This document shows, piece after piece, positions 32,102-43,406 of a stretch of 64,000 nt of DNA (position 1 is its first letter; each line of letters opens with the position of its first letter). Source of the stretch: Capsaspora owczarzaki ATCC 30864 (lineage: Eukaryota > Opisthokonta > Filasterea); assembly GCF_000151315.2 (NCBI RefSeq), contig NW_011887296.1, positions 1,421,131 to 1,485,130 of the forward strand, read 5' to 3'. The position numbers and the translations under genes were made by a program. Under the pieces are notes generated by a model. It made no database searches. It was given only the letters and a program-made list of their open reading frames with translations, and was not told where the DNA came from.

Positions 32102-34626
32102 TTATTTGATGGTGGCCTTCTTGAGCGTAGGCGCTACAACGTTCTTGCCGTTGACGGTAAATGGCACGTTGCGGTAAACGGCGACAAGATCGTCGGTGGT
32201 GGTGAACTCTGCCGCAACGGTCTCGAAAACGAGCTTCTTGGGGTTGAGAACGGCGTCGGGGGTGCCAGCAAAGCCCTCCACGGCGACGCGATCGCCTGGC
32301 TTGCTGCCCTCTGGCGGGATGAGCAGCTCAACAATCGAGTGGTCGGCGTTGGAGGCGGCGAGCACCATTGCTTGCGACTCGATGCCACGCATCTTCATGG
32401 GCTTGAGGTTGCACACGCACAGCACCAACTTGCCTTGCAGTTGGTCCAGTGGGATGAACTTGGCCAGGCCGCTGATGACTTGGCGAGGAGCAGCCTCACC
32501 AAGGTCAATCTTCTCCAGGTAGAGCGAGTCGGCATCGGGGTGCTTCTCTGCCGAAACAATGCGGCCGACGCGAATATCAATGCGAGCAACATCGACGGGG
32601 GCCTCCGTCTCTGCAGCAGCAGCCGCCTTGCCGCCTTTTGGCGTGGATGATGCAGCAGCAGCCTTCTTGCCCTTGCCAGAGTCAGCAGCCTCGCCGGAGG
32701 AGCTTGCGAGAGCGGCGTCCTTGCTCTCGCCCTCCGCAGCATCCGACGATGATGCCACGGTCGACACGGTGATGAAGCAGTCAGTAACAAGGCGAGCCAG
32801 CACCGAGGGGTTGATGACCTTCTTTGGCTTGTCCGCCATCTCCTTCAGGGTGTCGAGCAGGGCACCCTTGGCGGTGCGCTTGCCACGCGAGTCGGTGACG
32901 GGGCCAGCGGGCGCGTGCTGCTCGGCCTTGGCGACGGCGGCGGCGTGCAGAGCGGTAACGTTGGCATCGGGCTTGCGAATCTCAGCGTCGTAGTTCTTGA
33001 CGAGCGCGAACAGGGCCTCCTGAGGGTAGGCCTGCTCGGTCAGCTTGATCAGGTCAGGGTTGTCAAAGCGAGCGCGGATTGGGGCGAGGAGGCCGTTGAT
33101 CTCGGTCTCGACGGCGTTCTTGAGGTCGGTCGGGAAGATTTCGCGGTTTTTGAACGCATCCTCGAGCTCCTGGAAGGAGTTGAAGGTGCGGTTGCCGCCG
33201 TACTTTTCTGGGCGCGTGATCTCAAAGGTCGTGATGCCCTTGAGCGATCGGAGCGGCATGAGCACCATCTTGACAAAGCTGAGGACGCCATTGTTCTCAA
33301 CGTTGCCCTCCTCGCAGAAGGCCTTCTTGAGCTTCAGGTTGACAGCCTTGGGGTCGTCCAAAAGATCAATCTTGGAGTCGGGCTCGGACGAGCTCATCTT
33401 GGAGCCCTGGAGACCAGGCACCATCGGGTTCATCAGATGGATGCGCTTCTTGTAGCCAAGAGCGGGCATGTACTTTTCGGCAAAGGTGAAAATCTTGCGC
33501 TGATCGACGCCGCCAAACTGCGCGTCCACCTTGAGGTACTCCTCGTCCAGAGCCTGGAGGCCCGGGTAGAGGAGGCCGGAGAGCAGAGCGTTGTCGACCT
33601 GCTTGACGACTTCAGCGCCAGCCTTCTTGGCGTCGTGCTCGGTCACCAGCGACGACATGCGGTAGACATCCAACGTGTACGCCTCCGACAGCTGGTAGCT
33701 GGTGCCGCGCACAAACTTGAGCTTTTCCAAGTTGCAGCCGACCGACTCGAGCAGCGCCTTGATGACGGCCTCGTAGTACTCTGTGCGCAGCTTGAGCAGC
33801 TCCCACGGTGCCTTCATGTTGTCCAGGTAGGCGTGGAGGTCTGCGAACAGGATGGTGACCTGCAGAGTCAACAAGAGTGTGAAGGGGGTGTGAGTGTTTT
33901 GTTGTCGTCTGTTGGAGATGTGATGGGTTTTGGACCCCCGTCTCAAGTCGCTTCCGACCACAGGTCAAGCAACAGTGGTTTTCAAGCATGTACGTCCACC
34001 TCCCATTTGCTGTGACGATGAGAGGTGGGGCGAAATGCAATCACATCATCGGCATTGCGTCTTCCGTCATACACCACCACCACAGAGTTGAGGCGAATCA
34101 GCGCGCCAAGTCCAAGGTCAAACCCCGCCCCCCCGCCTCCGTCGTGTAGAATGGAACTCCACACCCATGCGACTCTAGTGAGTGCAGGGATGACGTTTCA
34201 TCATCCACCTGAAGGGGGTAGGCACATGGTAGTGTGCTGTATTCGGCGCGTTGAACAGCCTCGTTTCGCTCACCTGGCAGCCAGCCTTGAGGAAGTCGGC
34301 AATCTTGGTCATGGGGACAAAGTAGCCAATGTGCGGGCGACCTAGTCCACAGGACGAAGACACACGGGGGAGGGGAGGGGAGGGGAGTGAGCATAGGAAA
34401 AGAAAAAAACCGAGATCGCGAACAGCTCACTGTCTCTCTCTCCCTATCAAAGGGGGGGGGGAAGTCGCTTCTCAGTCAGGGAATTAGAATACGCACCGGT
34501 GGTCGCAGTGCCCCAGTAGAGCACCGGGTCGCGCTCGGCAAGAAGCTTCTTGAGCTCGTCAGCGCCGAGGATTTCCTGCAGGTTGCGATTGATCAGCGTG
34601 AAACGCTCGTCCACCGACAATGACAT
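32102..34626 (-). CDS. YARS1: Cytosolic tyrosyl-tRNA synthetase with EMAPII domain
   Basis: Three exons (34626-34497, 34341-34274, 33859-32102) give about 651 aa. Class I synthetase: the HIGH-like motif RPHIGYF straddles intron 1 (residue ~45), and [10 protein letters not shown] is at about residue 220. After a long Ala/Lys/Ser linker (about 360-470) there is a C-terminal EMAPII/OB-fold tRNA-binding domain ([20 protein letters not shown] and MVLAASN). It charges tRNA-Tyr in the cytosol; the EMAPII domain adds tRNA affinity. The fusion is the animal-type architecture, absent from yeast TyrRS. The protein is longer than human YARS1 (528 aa), mainly in the linker. It is tandem with and downstream of SWI5. 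Confidence 0.95.
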
Positions 34627-34908
34627 GGTCGTTTGTGTTGACTGGGAAAATGATGAGTGCAAGGGATGAACTTTTGTTTGTTGCGAAATCACAAGGGTTG
34701 AAGTGGAGTTGAGATCAGTTTGGTGGAGTTGTGGTGGAATTGCTTTTTGCTGGCATTGTTCGCACACAAAAGTGCGCAAGAGCATGTCTTCTGCAAGGAT
34801 GAGCTGTGGCGTTAATTCACTCATCGAGGTGTCATCGAGGTGACTTGACAACCACATCAAAAAGACCTGAAAGTGGTGCTTTAATGACAACAAGAACAGA
34901 GAGCGTTT

Positions 34909-35603
34909 TCAATCATCCAAACTCAACTCAAACTCGGCGTACATGGCCTTCGTGGTGACGTTGCGGATTTCAGCTACATGAAACACAGCACACATGGAAC
35001 CCATCACGGCTCTGGAAGTGAGTTGACATGATGGGCATCGCGCTGGCAAAACGCTCTTGTTTGGAAAAACTCACCCAATCGGCCCAACACAATCTGGCCA
35101 GCATCCTTGATCTCATTGTACTCGTGCAACTTGGTGATATGATCTTGGAGTTCTTGGATTGAGTATCTGTGTTTTCCCCAAGAAAAGTGCCAAGGAGAAG
35201 TCAAAAATCAACAGACTTTCCCCGATTGTTTTTTTCGGTTGAGCAACAATAGGCTGCTTACTCGCCATCCAGCTGCGCCAGTTCCCGCTCAACCGCCTCA
35301 AGCTCGGCATGTTTACTTTTGACGTTCGAAACGACAGTCTCTCGAGACACGGGTTTCTAGATGCGACATCGCAACAGAAAACACTTCGATCAGAACCTCG
35401 ATGCACACGCAGCATCGAATTCCGAAAAAAATACGTACTGCAGACATGGGCGAGACAAACGCACCAGGGCGCTTGAATTGCCGGTGTCGCGAGCCGGGCG
35501 TGGTCTTGCTGGGCGTTGAGATTGTCGGTCGTGTGGGAGTGGTTGCCTTGCCTGAATCTTGCACTGCCGCCTCTTGGCTGTGTTCCGCAGAAGCCGTGTC
35601 CAT
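34909..35603 (-). CDS. SWI5: SWI5 recombination mediator
   Basis: Four exons (35603-35439, 35356-35262, 35166-35075, 34973-34909) join to 138 aa. The conserved C-terminal half contains YSIQELQDHITKLHEYNEIK, DAGQIVLGRLAEI and VTTKAMYAEFELSLDD, which match SWI5 proteins closely in order and spacing. SWI5 pairs with SFR1/MEI5 to stabilise RAD51 (and DMC1) filaments in homologous recombination. The N-terminal ~50 residues are Ser/Thr/Pro-rich. I chose the ATG at 35603. The frame is open further upstream without another ATG, so an upstream exon cannot be excluded. A coiled-coil segment (KHAELEAVERELAQLDGE) precedes the core. Confidence 0.92.
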
Positions 35604-35992
35604 TGGGGTCTCTTTTGCAGGTGCTGATGGCAGAGGCTCGATGGTTGCGACTGCGAGTGTTGGCCAGACCGCCAGCGCGCTCCAAACGAGCTCTAAACGC
35701 GGGTTTTCCGAAACAAGCTTGTGCTCTCTGGACAAGATGCAAAACAATCAGTGCGATGAGTGCAACGAAAACAGCGACAGTTGCGAAATAATCTGCGAAC
35801 TTGAGATCAACGCAAAGAAAAGCCAAGGAAAAAAGAAGAAAAAAATTTGGCGGGAAAAAGTTGAACGCGTTTCAGTTTCGCAGGCAACTTTGCAAGTTGG
35901 CTGACTTTGTTCCACCTTCCTTCCTTCCTTCCGTCCTTCCTTGCTCCTTCAATCTCGTGGAAGTGTGACTGGCTCAAGGTCACAGTCAGGCC
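35604..35992. other. Spacer between SWI5 and small ORF
   Basis: 389 bp without a supported gene. A CTTCC-rich tract lies at about 35917-35945. It is the likely 5' flank of SWI5. Confidence 0.4.
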
Positions 35993-36217
35993 TCACATTG
36001 CTCTTTGCTCGCAGAGGCGCTGCACAGCGTCGAGGACGTCCGCTTGTGTCGGTTCTGCCGCCTCGTCGTCCTTTGCAGCGGGAGAGAGTCGCGGGCGCTT
36101 GGTCTCGCGGTCTTCTGGCTGTTGTGGGGACGATGGCCGCGCCAGCATGGAGCGCAGCTGGTGGACGGCGAGGGGCGTCTTGGAAGCGCGAACGAGCGAA
36201 AGCAGCTGAGCGTCCAT
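35993..36217 (-). CDS. Small hypothetical protein (74 aa)
   Basis: An ATG in good context (GAAATGG) opens a 74-codon frame. A predicted helix (MDAQLLSLVRASKTPLAVHQ) is followed by a charged basic stretch with a KRPRL nuclear-signal-like motif and a second short helix (VLDAVQRLCEQ). Family not recognised. A possible splice acceptor just upstream (TTTCAG) means it could be the last exon of a longer gene. It is head-to-head with the phosphopantetheinyl transferase gene at short distance. Confidence 0.45.
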   Translation of the reverse strand: MDAQLLSLVRASKTPLAVHQLRSMLARPSSPQQPEDRETKRPRLSPAAKDDEAAEPTQADVLDAVQRLCEQRAM

Positions 36218-36444
36218 TTCAAACTGAAACGAAACGAGAATCTCAGAAAAAACAAGGAATGAGCTCGTTGGCCAACTGAGAAACTGACTGGACGAACTGA
36301 GAGGGGGAAAATGAAGCTCAGAGCAACAATGATCACACTGCGTAACGCTGGATCAGCAGTGAATCCAAACGCTGAAGCGCAAACTCACTCCTTTGTTTCT
36401 GAGATTGTTTTCTATTTCTTCTTGTGATTCACTTTTGAACCAAA

Positions 36445-37618
36445 GTGCTGCTTCGAATCGCATTCAACGTCTCGCGGTGGACGACGCCCGACGACGACGG
36501 AGAGTGGGCAGCGGCGTGCAGCCTCGCCGATCCGGCAGACGTCGCAGGGCGCATTGACAAGTTCGTCTTCAAGCGCGACGCCAAGCTCGCCCTTGCTGGC
36601 CAGCTGCTCATCCGTGCTGCGCTGCGCCAGATTGCAGCGGCCGAGCTGGGACTGCTCACTCCGGCCGAACTCTCCGCTCGATTGCGCCGCACGCCGACCG
36701 GCAAGCCGTACTTGGTACGCGTGTACTTGGTTGAATTCAGTGATAGTCATCTCACACACTAGGACTAGGGGTCACTCACCCATATGCAATTTCTGGGCAA
36801 ATTTGGATCCAATTCTTGGGAATTGGTCGCAGACCGCCGCCGCTGACTCGTCCATCGCGCACCCCGAGGTCCACTTCAATTCGTCGCATCATGGGGACTA
36901 TGTCGCCGTGGTGGCGGCGGTGGCGCCCAACTGCATGGTTGGCGTGGATGTCATGCGAATTGATGCGCCGCCTGCGCGTGAATCCATTGACAGCTACATT
37001 GGCGTGATGAAGACAGCAGTAAGTGTGGATGGTGTGTGTGTATGTTTCACTTGTTTCATTCCAAGTGGCAGGTGCACTGGTCTACAACAGTTTCACTGAT
37101 CGCTGCCCGCACAGTTCCATCCCGACGAATTTCGCTACATTCAATCCCAACCAAGCCATGAAATCGCCGAGAAAAGCAATAGATTGCATGCGTTTTACCG
37201 CTTCTGGACACTGAAAGAGTGCTACGTCAAGGCGATTGGAGCTGGCCTTGGCATGGAGCTTTCACAAATCCGCTTGACGGAAGATGCGTCGATTCCCCTC
37301 GACCTTCGCATACAGGTACAGTCGAGAGCTCGAGAACAAAGCAGACAACCAAAACCAAAGAGGATTGCGGGAGTGCTGGCACGAGACTTCACTTTGAAAC
37401 TCACCCGCGCCTCTGACTGACAGCAAATCACAAGCAACGTGACTTGCGCTGTCGACAACATCCCCCTGGACCGCTGGCATTTCGAACAACAGTACCTGGA
37501 TGAGCTGCATCCGATTGCGGTTGCAATGCACGCTCCGAACGGCGGCTTCACGAGCGGACGCTTTTCCATTTTGCCTAGCTTCTCTTCGCTGCTCACACTG
37601 GCAGGCGGGACCACATAG
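36445..37618 (+). CDS. AASDHPPT: 4'-phosphopantetheinyl transferase (AASDHPPT type)
   Basis: Exons 36445-36714, 36833-37018, 37115-37315 and 37424-37618, in phase, about 283 aa. It transfers the phosphopantetheine arm of CoA to carrier proteins (ACP domains, alpha-aminoadipate reductase type). Motifs: FVFKRDAKLALAGQLLIR near the N-terminus, the Mg/CoA site VGVDVMRIDAP, and WTLKECYVKAIGAGLGMEL. The first exon has no in-frame ATG. At 36445 the reading begins GTG, and AAAG|TG could be a splice acceptor completing a codon split by an upstream intron. An upstream ATG near 36331 with a GTAACG donor after ATCACACTGC is one candidate, so the true 5' end is uncertain by one short exon. Confidence 0.9.
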
Positions 37619-37793
37619 ATGAAACGTAAATCGTTCTTTTATTGTATTGGATGCTGCACAACTAGTCAAACAACACGCTTGACCCCTTCTTCCAATACCA
37701 ACGCAAACACAAACGCACAACCAAACGACAAAAAAAAAAACCACACACTCACACACGCACACACTCAAAACTTGTCACCAGCAGCGCGGCAAT

Positions 37794-40170
37794 CTAATTG
37801 TCGTCGGTGCCGTCATCATCACCAGTGTCTTGCATACCCTTGAGATGGTCCCAGGTCAAGTGCATCTTGAGACGCAATCGCATCTCAAAGTTGTAGTCCT
37901 GGTTGTACCGCTGAGCCTTCACCAGCATCTGCTTGGCTTTCTTGTCGTCCGTCTTGGCCATCAGCAATATGGCAGCCTGCTCGTAGCGACCATGCGGGAT
38001 GATCCACAGCTCGCTGGTGATGGTGGACTTGGTGCTCTCGAGCACCTCTAATTGCTCCATCGCTTTGGTGAAAAACTCTGGCCCTTGTTCGCGAAGCATG
38101 GATGCGCGGAGCAGGCGCACCAGGGCTGCCACATCGGGATCGCTGGCGATGCGCTCGGCGTTTTCGGGGACCAGTACCCAGGCCTCCAGCTGATCGTGCA
38201 ATTGCTTGACAGCCGATCGGCTGATTTGCGCAAAGCCATTCCAGAGATACATCATTTCGAGCGCGGGCAGCACCATCGACACCTGGCCGTCTGCCGAGAC
38301 GTACTGCTTCACCTTGCGACCAACGTACTGCTCAACGGAGATTGTCTTGCCACCGTAGCGACGCGACATGTAGTCCGAGACGGAGCGAAGCAGCGTGATG
38401 GCCTCCTCGCGCTGCCCAAGTTCGAGCTTGCACAAGCCCTGCATGTAGACGTAAAAGCCTTTCGACCATTCGTTGTCCTTCACGAGACGCCCGAAATAGT
38501 CGTACGACTCGGCAAACTGCTGGTTGAAAAAGTGGCACCAGCCGAGTTCGTAAAAGCACAAGTGTTGCAGCTGCTTCCAGTCCTTTTGCGCCTCGACTGC
38601 GCGCTCAAAGTCGCGGATGGACGCGTTAATGTCGCGCTTGAGGCGGTTGAAGCGACCGCTGAGGACAAGGAAGAGGCCGCCGTCTGGGAAGCGCTGGAGA
38701 CTGCGGCCCAGAACACGGTTTGCCTCAGCAATATGCTCTGCCGAGTCAAACCCAAAGAAGGACTGGATGACGACGTGGTAGAGCAACAAGAGCAGCGCGG
38801 CGATCGGGGAACGGACACCTCCGCCGTCATGAGCATGGTTGAGCTCTCGCAGCGCCACCTCACGGTTGGAAGGGAAGCCGAGGATGGAGACGAGCTTGAG
38901 CATTTTGGCGGGCAGAATCGAGTTGATGAGGTTGAACGTGCCAATGCCAAACTGAACGGCGCCGCGCGTCTCGTCGTCGAGCGGCGTCTCTTTGCTTTCA
39001 TAAATGTGCCACATGCGCTCATAGGTCTTCCACGCAGCGCGAATGTTGAGGCCGCCCTTGATGAAGCCCATGACCGACTCTTGGACAAACTGCATGAGGC
39101 CGGTGAGCATGCGGCATTCTGCCGTGATGACCGTGTGGTGCACCTGCTCTGACGACATGGCCTCCTTCTTTGTGCGCAGCACAAACCGCGTGATGGAGGC
39201 GAAGGTGCTCTCCTGAGCGGTCGCGGCGTAGGCAAGCGCCTCGGTCTCGCCGAGCTCCTTCATGGCGGTCTGAATATCGCCCGTCTCAAAGCTCATGATG
39301 GCCCGCACAAACGCCATCGTTGAGTATCCCAACGAGAACAGCGGAATGGAGTCCTTGTACGCGGCGAAAAAGTTCTCCGCCTCAGTCTGCTGGTTCTTGA
39401 AGAAGAGCCCAAACCCTTCCCGGATCTGGTCTGAGGTCATTGGCAGCCCCGCGGGCAGTCCGTACTTGTCCACGCCGACCGCGATTGCGCAATTCGATGC
39501 TCGCACTGGCGGCGCTGTCGTGTCCTGAGCAACAAACATGCAACCAAAACAGATGTAATATCCAAAGGTTTCACACAATCTGAGTCAGATAGATATGATT
39601 GACGGTAACATTGCATTTGTTTGTTTGTTTGTGTTTTTGGCTAATACGAGCCAGAGCAGGGCGTCCCGTCGCAGCAAAAACGGCCAGCACCAGCAGCATC
39701 AGCAGCAAGAAGCCCGAGTCATCGTCCCAAACCAAGTGAGGGAGGGGGAAGGGGTTCCTGCTGCTGTGTTGACTGCTGGTTGTCGGCTGTTACTGTTGCT
39801 TGATGATACCCGTCCCGCGTCGCCCCCGGTTCCCCCCAGTTCCCCCACCCTCACCCTCCGAGCACACTTCTCGCTCTTCTCAGTGGTTCAACCTCCCCTC
39901 CCAAAAAGCGCCGCGTGGGAAGGTGGTCGCTTCGTCACTTGCAGTCATTCTTCAACCCGACTGTTACAATTTGCTTTCCCTCAACTCTCTACTTCGACGC
40001 TACTCTCTACTCTCGACTCGGAGGATGCTCTGAGGTCGAAAAGCCTGAATGCTCGCATATTCGTCAATGTGACTGGTCTCTGTTGGTTTGCTTTTAAAGT
40101 TCACCTCTTCGTCGTCGATTTGAAGCTCTTCCTCGGCTTCGTGGAACTCGTCGTCCTCGTCGCTGCTCAT
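37794..40170 (-). CDS. TTC39: TTC39/IML2-family tetratricopeptide protein
   Basis: Two exons (40170-40105 and 39524-37794; 580-nt intron) encode about 598 aa. After an acidic first exon (MSSDEDDEFHEAEEELQ) the protein is alpha-helical, with the TTC39 family signature regions: KNQQTEAENFFAAYKDSIPL, FVQESVMGFIKGGLNIRAAW, FGIGTFNLINSILPAKMLKL and LILR-type TPR pairs near the C-terminus (GRYEQAAILLMAKTDDKKA). The family (yeast IML2, animal TTC39A-C) is linked to lipid droplets and lipoprotein or inclusion handling. The exact activity is not settled. The length matches the family. Its start is only 142 bp from the divergent PIG-Z start. Confidence 0.93.
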
Positions 40171-40312
40171 CGTTGCTGTGCTCTCGAATGATGAATGACT
40201 GGATGTGCATCCAAAAAATCAAGGAGGAGCAGTATCGTCATTGGATTTGCTTGTTTGTTTGAATTTGTGAACACAGGGCTCAGTCTGAGAAAATTTCAGA
40301 AAGCACTCACAA
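40171..40312. promoter_or_regulatory. Very short bidirectional promoter, TTC39 / PIG-Z
   Basis: 142 bp separate the two divergent ATGs, making a shared core promoter almost unavoidable. A TTTGCTTGTTTGTTTG patch is the only visible feature. Confidence 0.55.
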
Positions 40313-43300
40313 ATGGCGTCCGACAGCGAAAGCTATCAAGCAGACATTGAAAACGCCAACAGCGACGACGATGATGATGATGACAATGAGGATGACAATG
40401 AGGATGATGATGACAGTGAGGACGAATTGGCAAATCAGGCAGCCGGGCATTACAATCGAGGCGTACACTACCAAGAATCAGAAACAACTCAGAACGACGA
40501 CAACAACCAGGATTCCGCAAATTCAGACCACTGGTCACCCAGCGAGCATCAGGGCGAGTCCAGGACAGGCAGATCTGCACAGACAGGAGCCATGCTGCAG
40601 CCAGGAGGGTCGACGGCGAAGAGCACCAGCGCCAAGCCGGGAGTGCTCGCTGCCGTTCTGAAGCGACTCACGACCAGCAGCAGCGCACGGTTTGGCGAGT
40701 TTGGTCCGCCACAAGCCAAGACCAGAGCAAGCAAGCCCAAGACACGATCAGCATCGTTGCTGCAACAGCCGTCGGGCAGTCGAGGGCTGGGACGATCATC
40801 GTCGCTTCAGCTGAAACCTCTGCAACGCGCAGGTCGACGATTGGACTTGGCGATCGTCACCAAGCCACGCGTTCTGGAGCGCTTCTGGTGGATGTACTCG
40901 CTGCTGATGCTTGTGCGAGCTGCCAGCATTGCGCTGCCCGGCTACATCCATCCCGACGAATTTTTCCAAGTAAGCAATTGTTGCGCATTCTGCCTGTTTT
41001 GCATTGTATTGTAAACCCAGGTGCTCTTGGTCTGATGCATGCCTGCGTGCAGAGTCCGGAAGTTGCCGCAAGAGATGTGCTTGAGCTCGATTCCGCATTC
41101 ATCCCATGGGAGTGTAAGAAGTTTGGAACTTGCGATTTCGTCCAACTTGCCAAATCTCAATACCCTTGACGTGTTGATACTTCCCGCTCCCCCTCCCTGG
41201 CGGCTCTAGTTGCAAATACAGAAACGCCATCGCGGTCTGCAGTCTTCCCATTGCTCATTTCAGGATTTCCATTTGCGCTGCTAAAGGCACTGTTCGGCAC
41301 GGTCGCCCAAATTCCGCCATGGGCATTGCTGATTGCACCTCGGATTGTCATGCTGTTTTCCTCGCTAGTGCTTGATTCGCAGGTGCTCAACGCAATGAGA
41401 TGGCTCTATCCGACGCAGCCCGCTTTGCATGCCACCACGCTCCTTGTGCTGGCCTCCTCGTTTGTGACGGTGGTGTTTCACACACGCACCTTCTCCAACG
41501 CCATGGAATCCGTGTTGTTGGCTGCGTTGGTTGGCACGCTGGCGTTTGCTGCTCAGGGAGCTGAGCGGATTTCTTTGGAGACCCCTTCTGCAAACAAATC
41601 TGCACGTCGAAAAGCATCCGCAAGGCCGTCTGCTGGTTCCGACGCTTTCGTGGCCTCTGTTGATGTACCCCCGCCAAGTCCTAGCGCGTCTGTCGCATCG
41701 CCGCTTGCGCTCGACACGCAGCGAGCATCAAAGACGGCAGTCGCCGCTGTTGCCTTACTTCGAACCAGCAGCGTCGTATTTGGGGCGGTCGTCGTTGCGG
41801 GAATATTTTGCCGCTTTACGCTCGTACTGTTTGCCGCACCACTTGCAGTCGCTCTGCAAATGCTGCACTATCGCGTGGTTTGCGACGTGCTCGTACGGCG
41901 GAACGGATCTGTGCTGGCCATCCTCTCGAGATTGGTGCGCCTTTCGTGGATTCCTTTGGTTGCTTCTGCTCTATTGACGACCTCTGGCTTTGTGATTTTT
42001 GACTCGTGGTATTTCGGTGCTCTCGAGTTTGGTGGAAGCTCTGTCGTTTCCGAGTCCATCCCATCGGAATCCCCTCTGGCGTCCCCGTTCCTTCTCGCCT
42101 GCCTGCCAACATGGAATCGCCTTCCAGTCGTGGCCCCTCTGAACAATTTGTTGTACAATCTCAACCCAGCCAATCTGGAGCAGCACGGTCTTCATCCGCG
42201 CTACCTGCACATCCTCGTCAACATGCCCCTGCTCTTTGGTCCGCTGGTGCTCGCCCTTGCTGCCGCCTGTTGCAAGTTTGCTTTTCCTCCTCGCTCTGGC
42301 GTATATCAGCGATGTTTCATTCTCGGTACAAAAGCAAAAAAAGAAAAAAGTGGCATGGATTTTGTTGAAAGAGGCTGTGCCTCGCTTCTGACTACAGGTT
42401 TGTTGTTGCACCGCTTTCGTTTCTTTCTTTCTTTCTACGGTCATTTTGGACGATGCATTTAGGCGTATGCGGTAGCGCAGCATTGGGGCTGCTCGGACTG
42501 TCGAGCGCTCCACACCAAGAGCCGCGGTTTCTGCTCCCGCTCCTCCTTCCAATCGTGCTGCTGACAGCGCGGTGGGTTCAACGTTGGCCCGTCTTGATGG
42601 TACGATGCACCGCTTGATTGTACTGGAGTGGGTGCTCTCATGGTCTCACTTGCCTTTGAGAAATTTGGCAGACTGCTTGGATTGGGTTTAATCTGCTTGC
42701 TGCGACGTGGTTTGGCCTCTTGCACCAAGGCGCCGTCACTCGTTCCTTGCTAGCGTTGAATTCTGCAGGACGCCTTGGTAAGGATGCTTGAGAAAGCAGG
42801 CACACTGAAATGCTTGTTTTGCTGATGATGGTTGGTTGTCTTTTTGTTTTTTCTGTGGCAGCACAACCAGAGACCAGGTTGACGGCCATCTTTGCTTCTA
42901 CGTACATGCCACCGCGCCATCTTCTGGCTGGGTCGAACTGGACCACGATTGATTTGGGTGATTGCGGTCCCGAAACGCTCAATCAACGGCTGCAGCTCTT
43001 GAGCGAGAGCGTAGCTGCTCAACCGCACGTGGTGTGTGTGGTGCTACCCTCCATCTTGCTTGCACAGCCTCTCAACTTTAGCAGCAATACGCCAGTTTCA
43101 ACCAATCCGTGGGAGTCTGCGTTGGCATCGCACCGCCTCACTTTTAGCCATTCGCTCGCCCCACATATCTCGACAGAAGCCATCGCCCAAGCTCCGATCG
43201 TTGCTCAGCTCCGTGCCGATTTGGTCGAGACGGTCTCGGCAGTCGAAGCGCACGATCTGGACTCGACCGAAGCTCCAACAACTGCTCCAACCGACGAAGG

Positions 43301-43406
43301 CGAGCGAATTCGAGCCCTGTTGTTTCAACATGGCGCGCACCTCCTCTCGCAGTGGCGGCACATTCTTTCGCTTGATGTGCGCTGCAGCCAACCATTGCCC
43401 TTGTAA
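40313..43406 (+). CDS. PIGZ: GPI mannosyltransferase 4 (PIG-Z/SMP3)
   Basis: Six exons: 40313-40969, 41053-41113, 41210-42397, 42463-42599, 42672-42777, 42862-43406 (about 897 aa). A GT22 ER-membrane mannosyltransferase that adds the fourth mannose to the GPI glycan from dolichol-P-mannose. Family motifs: the luminal HPDEFFQ loop with catalytic Asp, [51 protein letters not shown] and TYMPPRHLL. Many membrane segments. The ~200-residue N-terminal extension is acidic then basic and Ser-rich, cytosolic and unique to this lineage. Within exon 3 the segment 42329-42377 looks intron-like (GT...AG, A-rich) and removing it keeps frame, so a further 49-nt intron is possible. Confidence 0.92.

Noticed and set aside
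32915-34015. 366-codon plus-strand frame
   Set aside because: It is the shadow of TyrRS exon 3 and crosses the intron boundary; no domain.
38052-39152. 366-codon plus-strand frame
   Set aside because: It is antisense to the TTC39 exon, which has clear family motifs on the minus strand.
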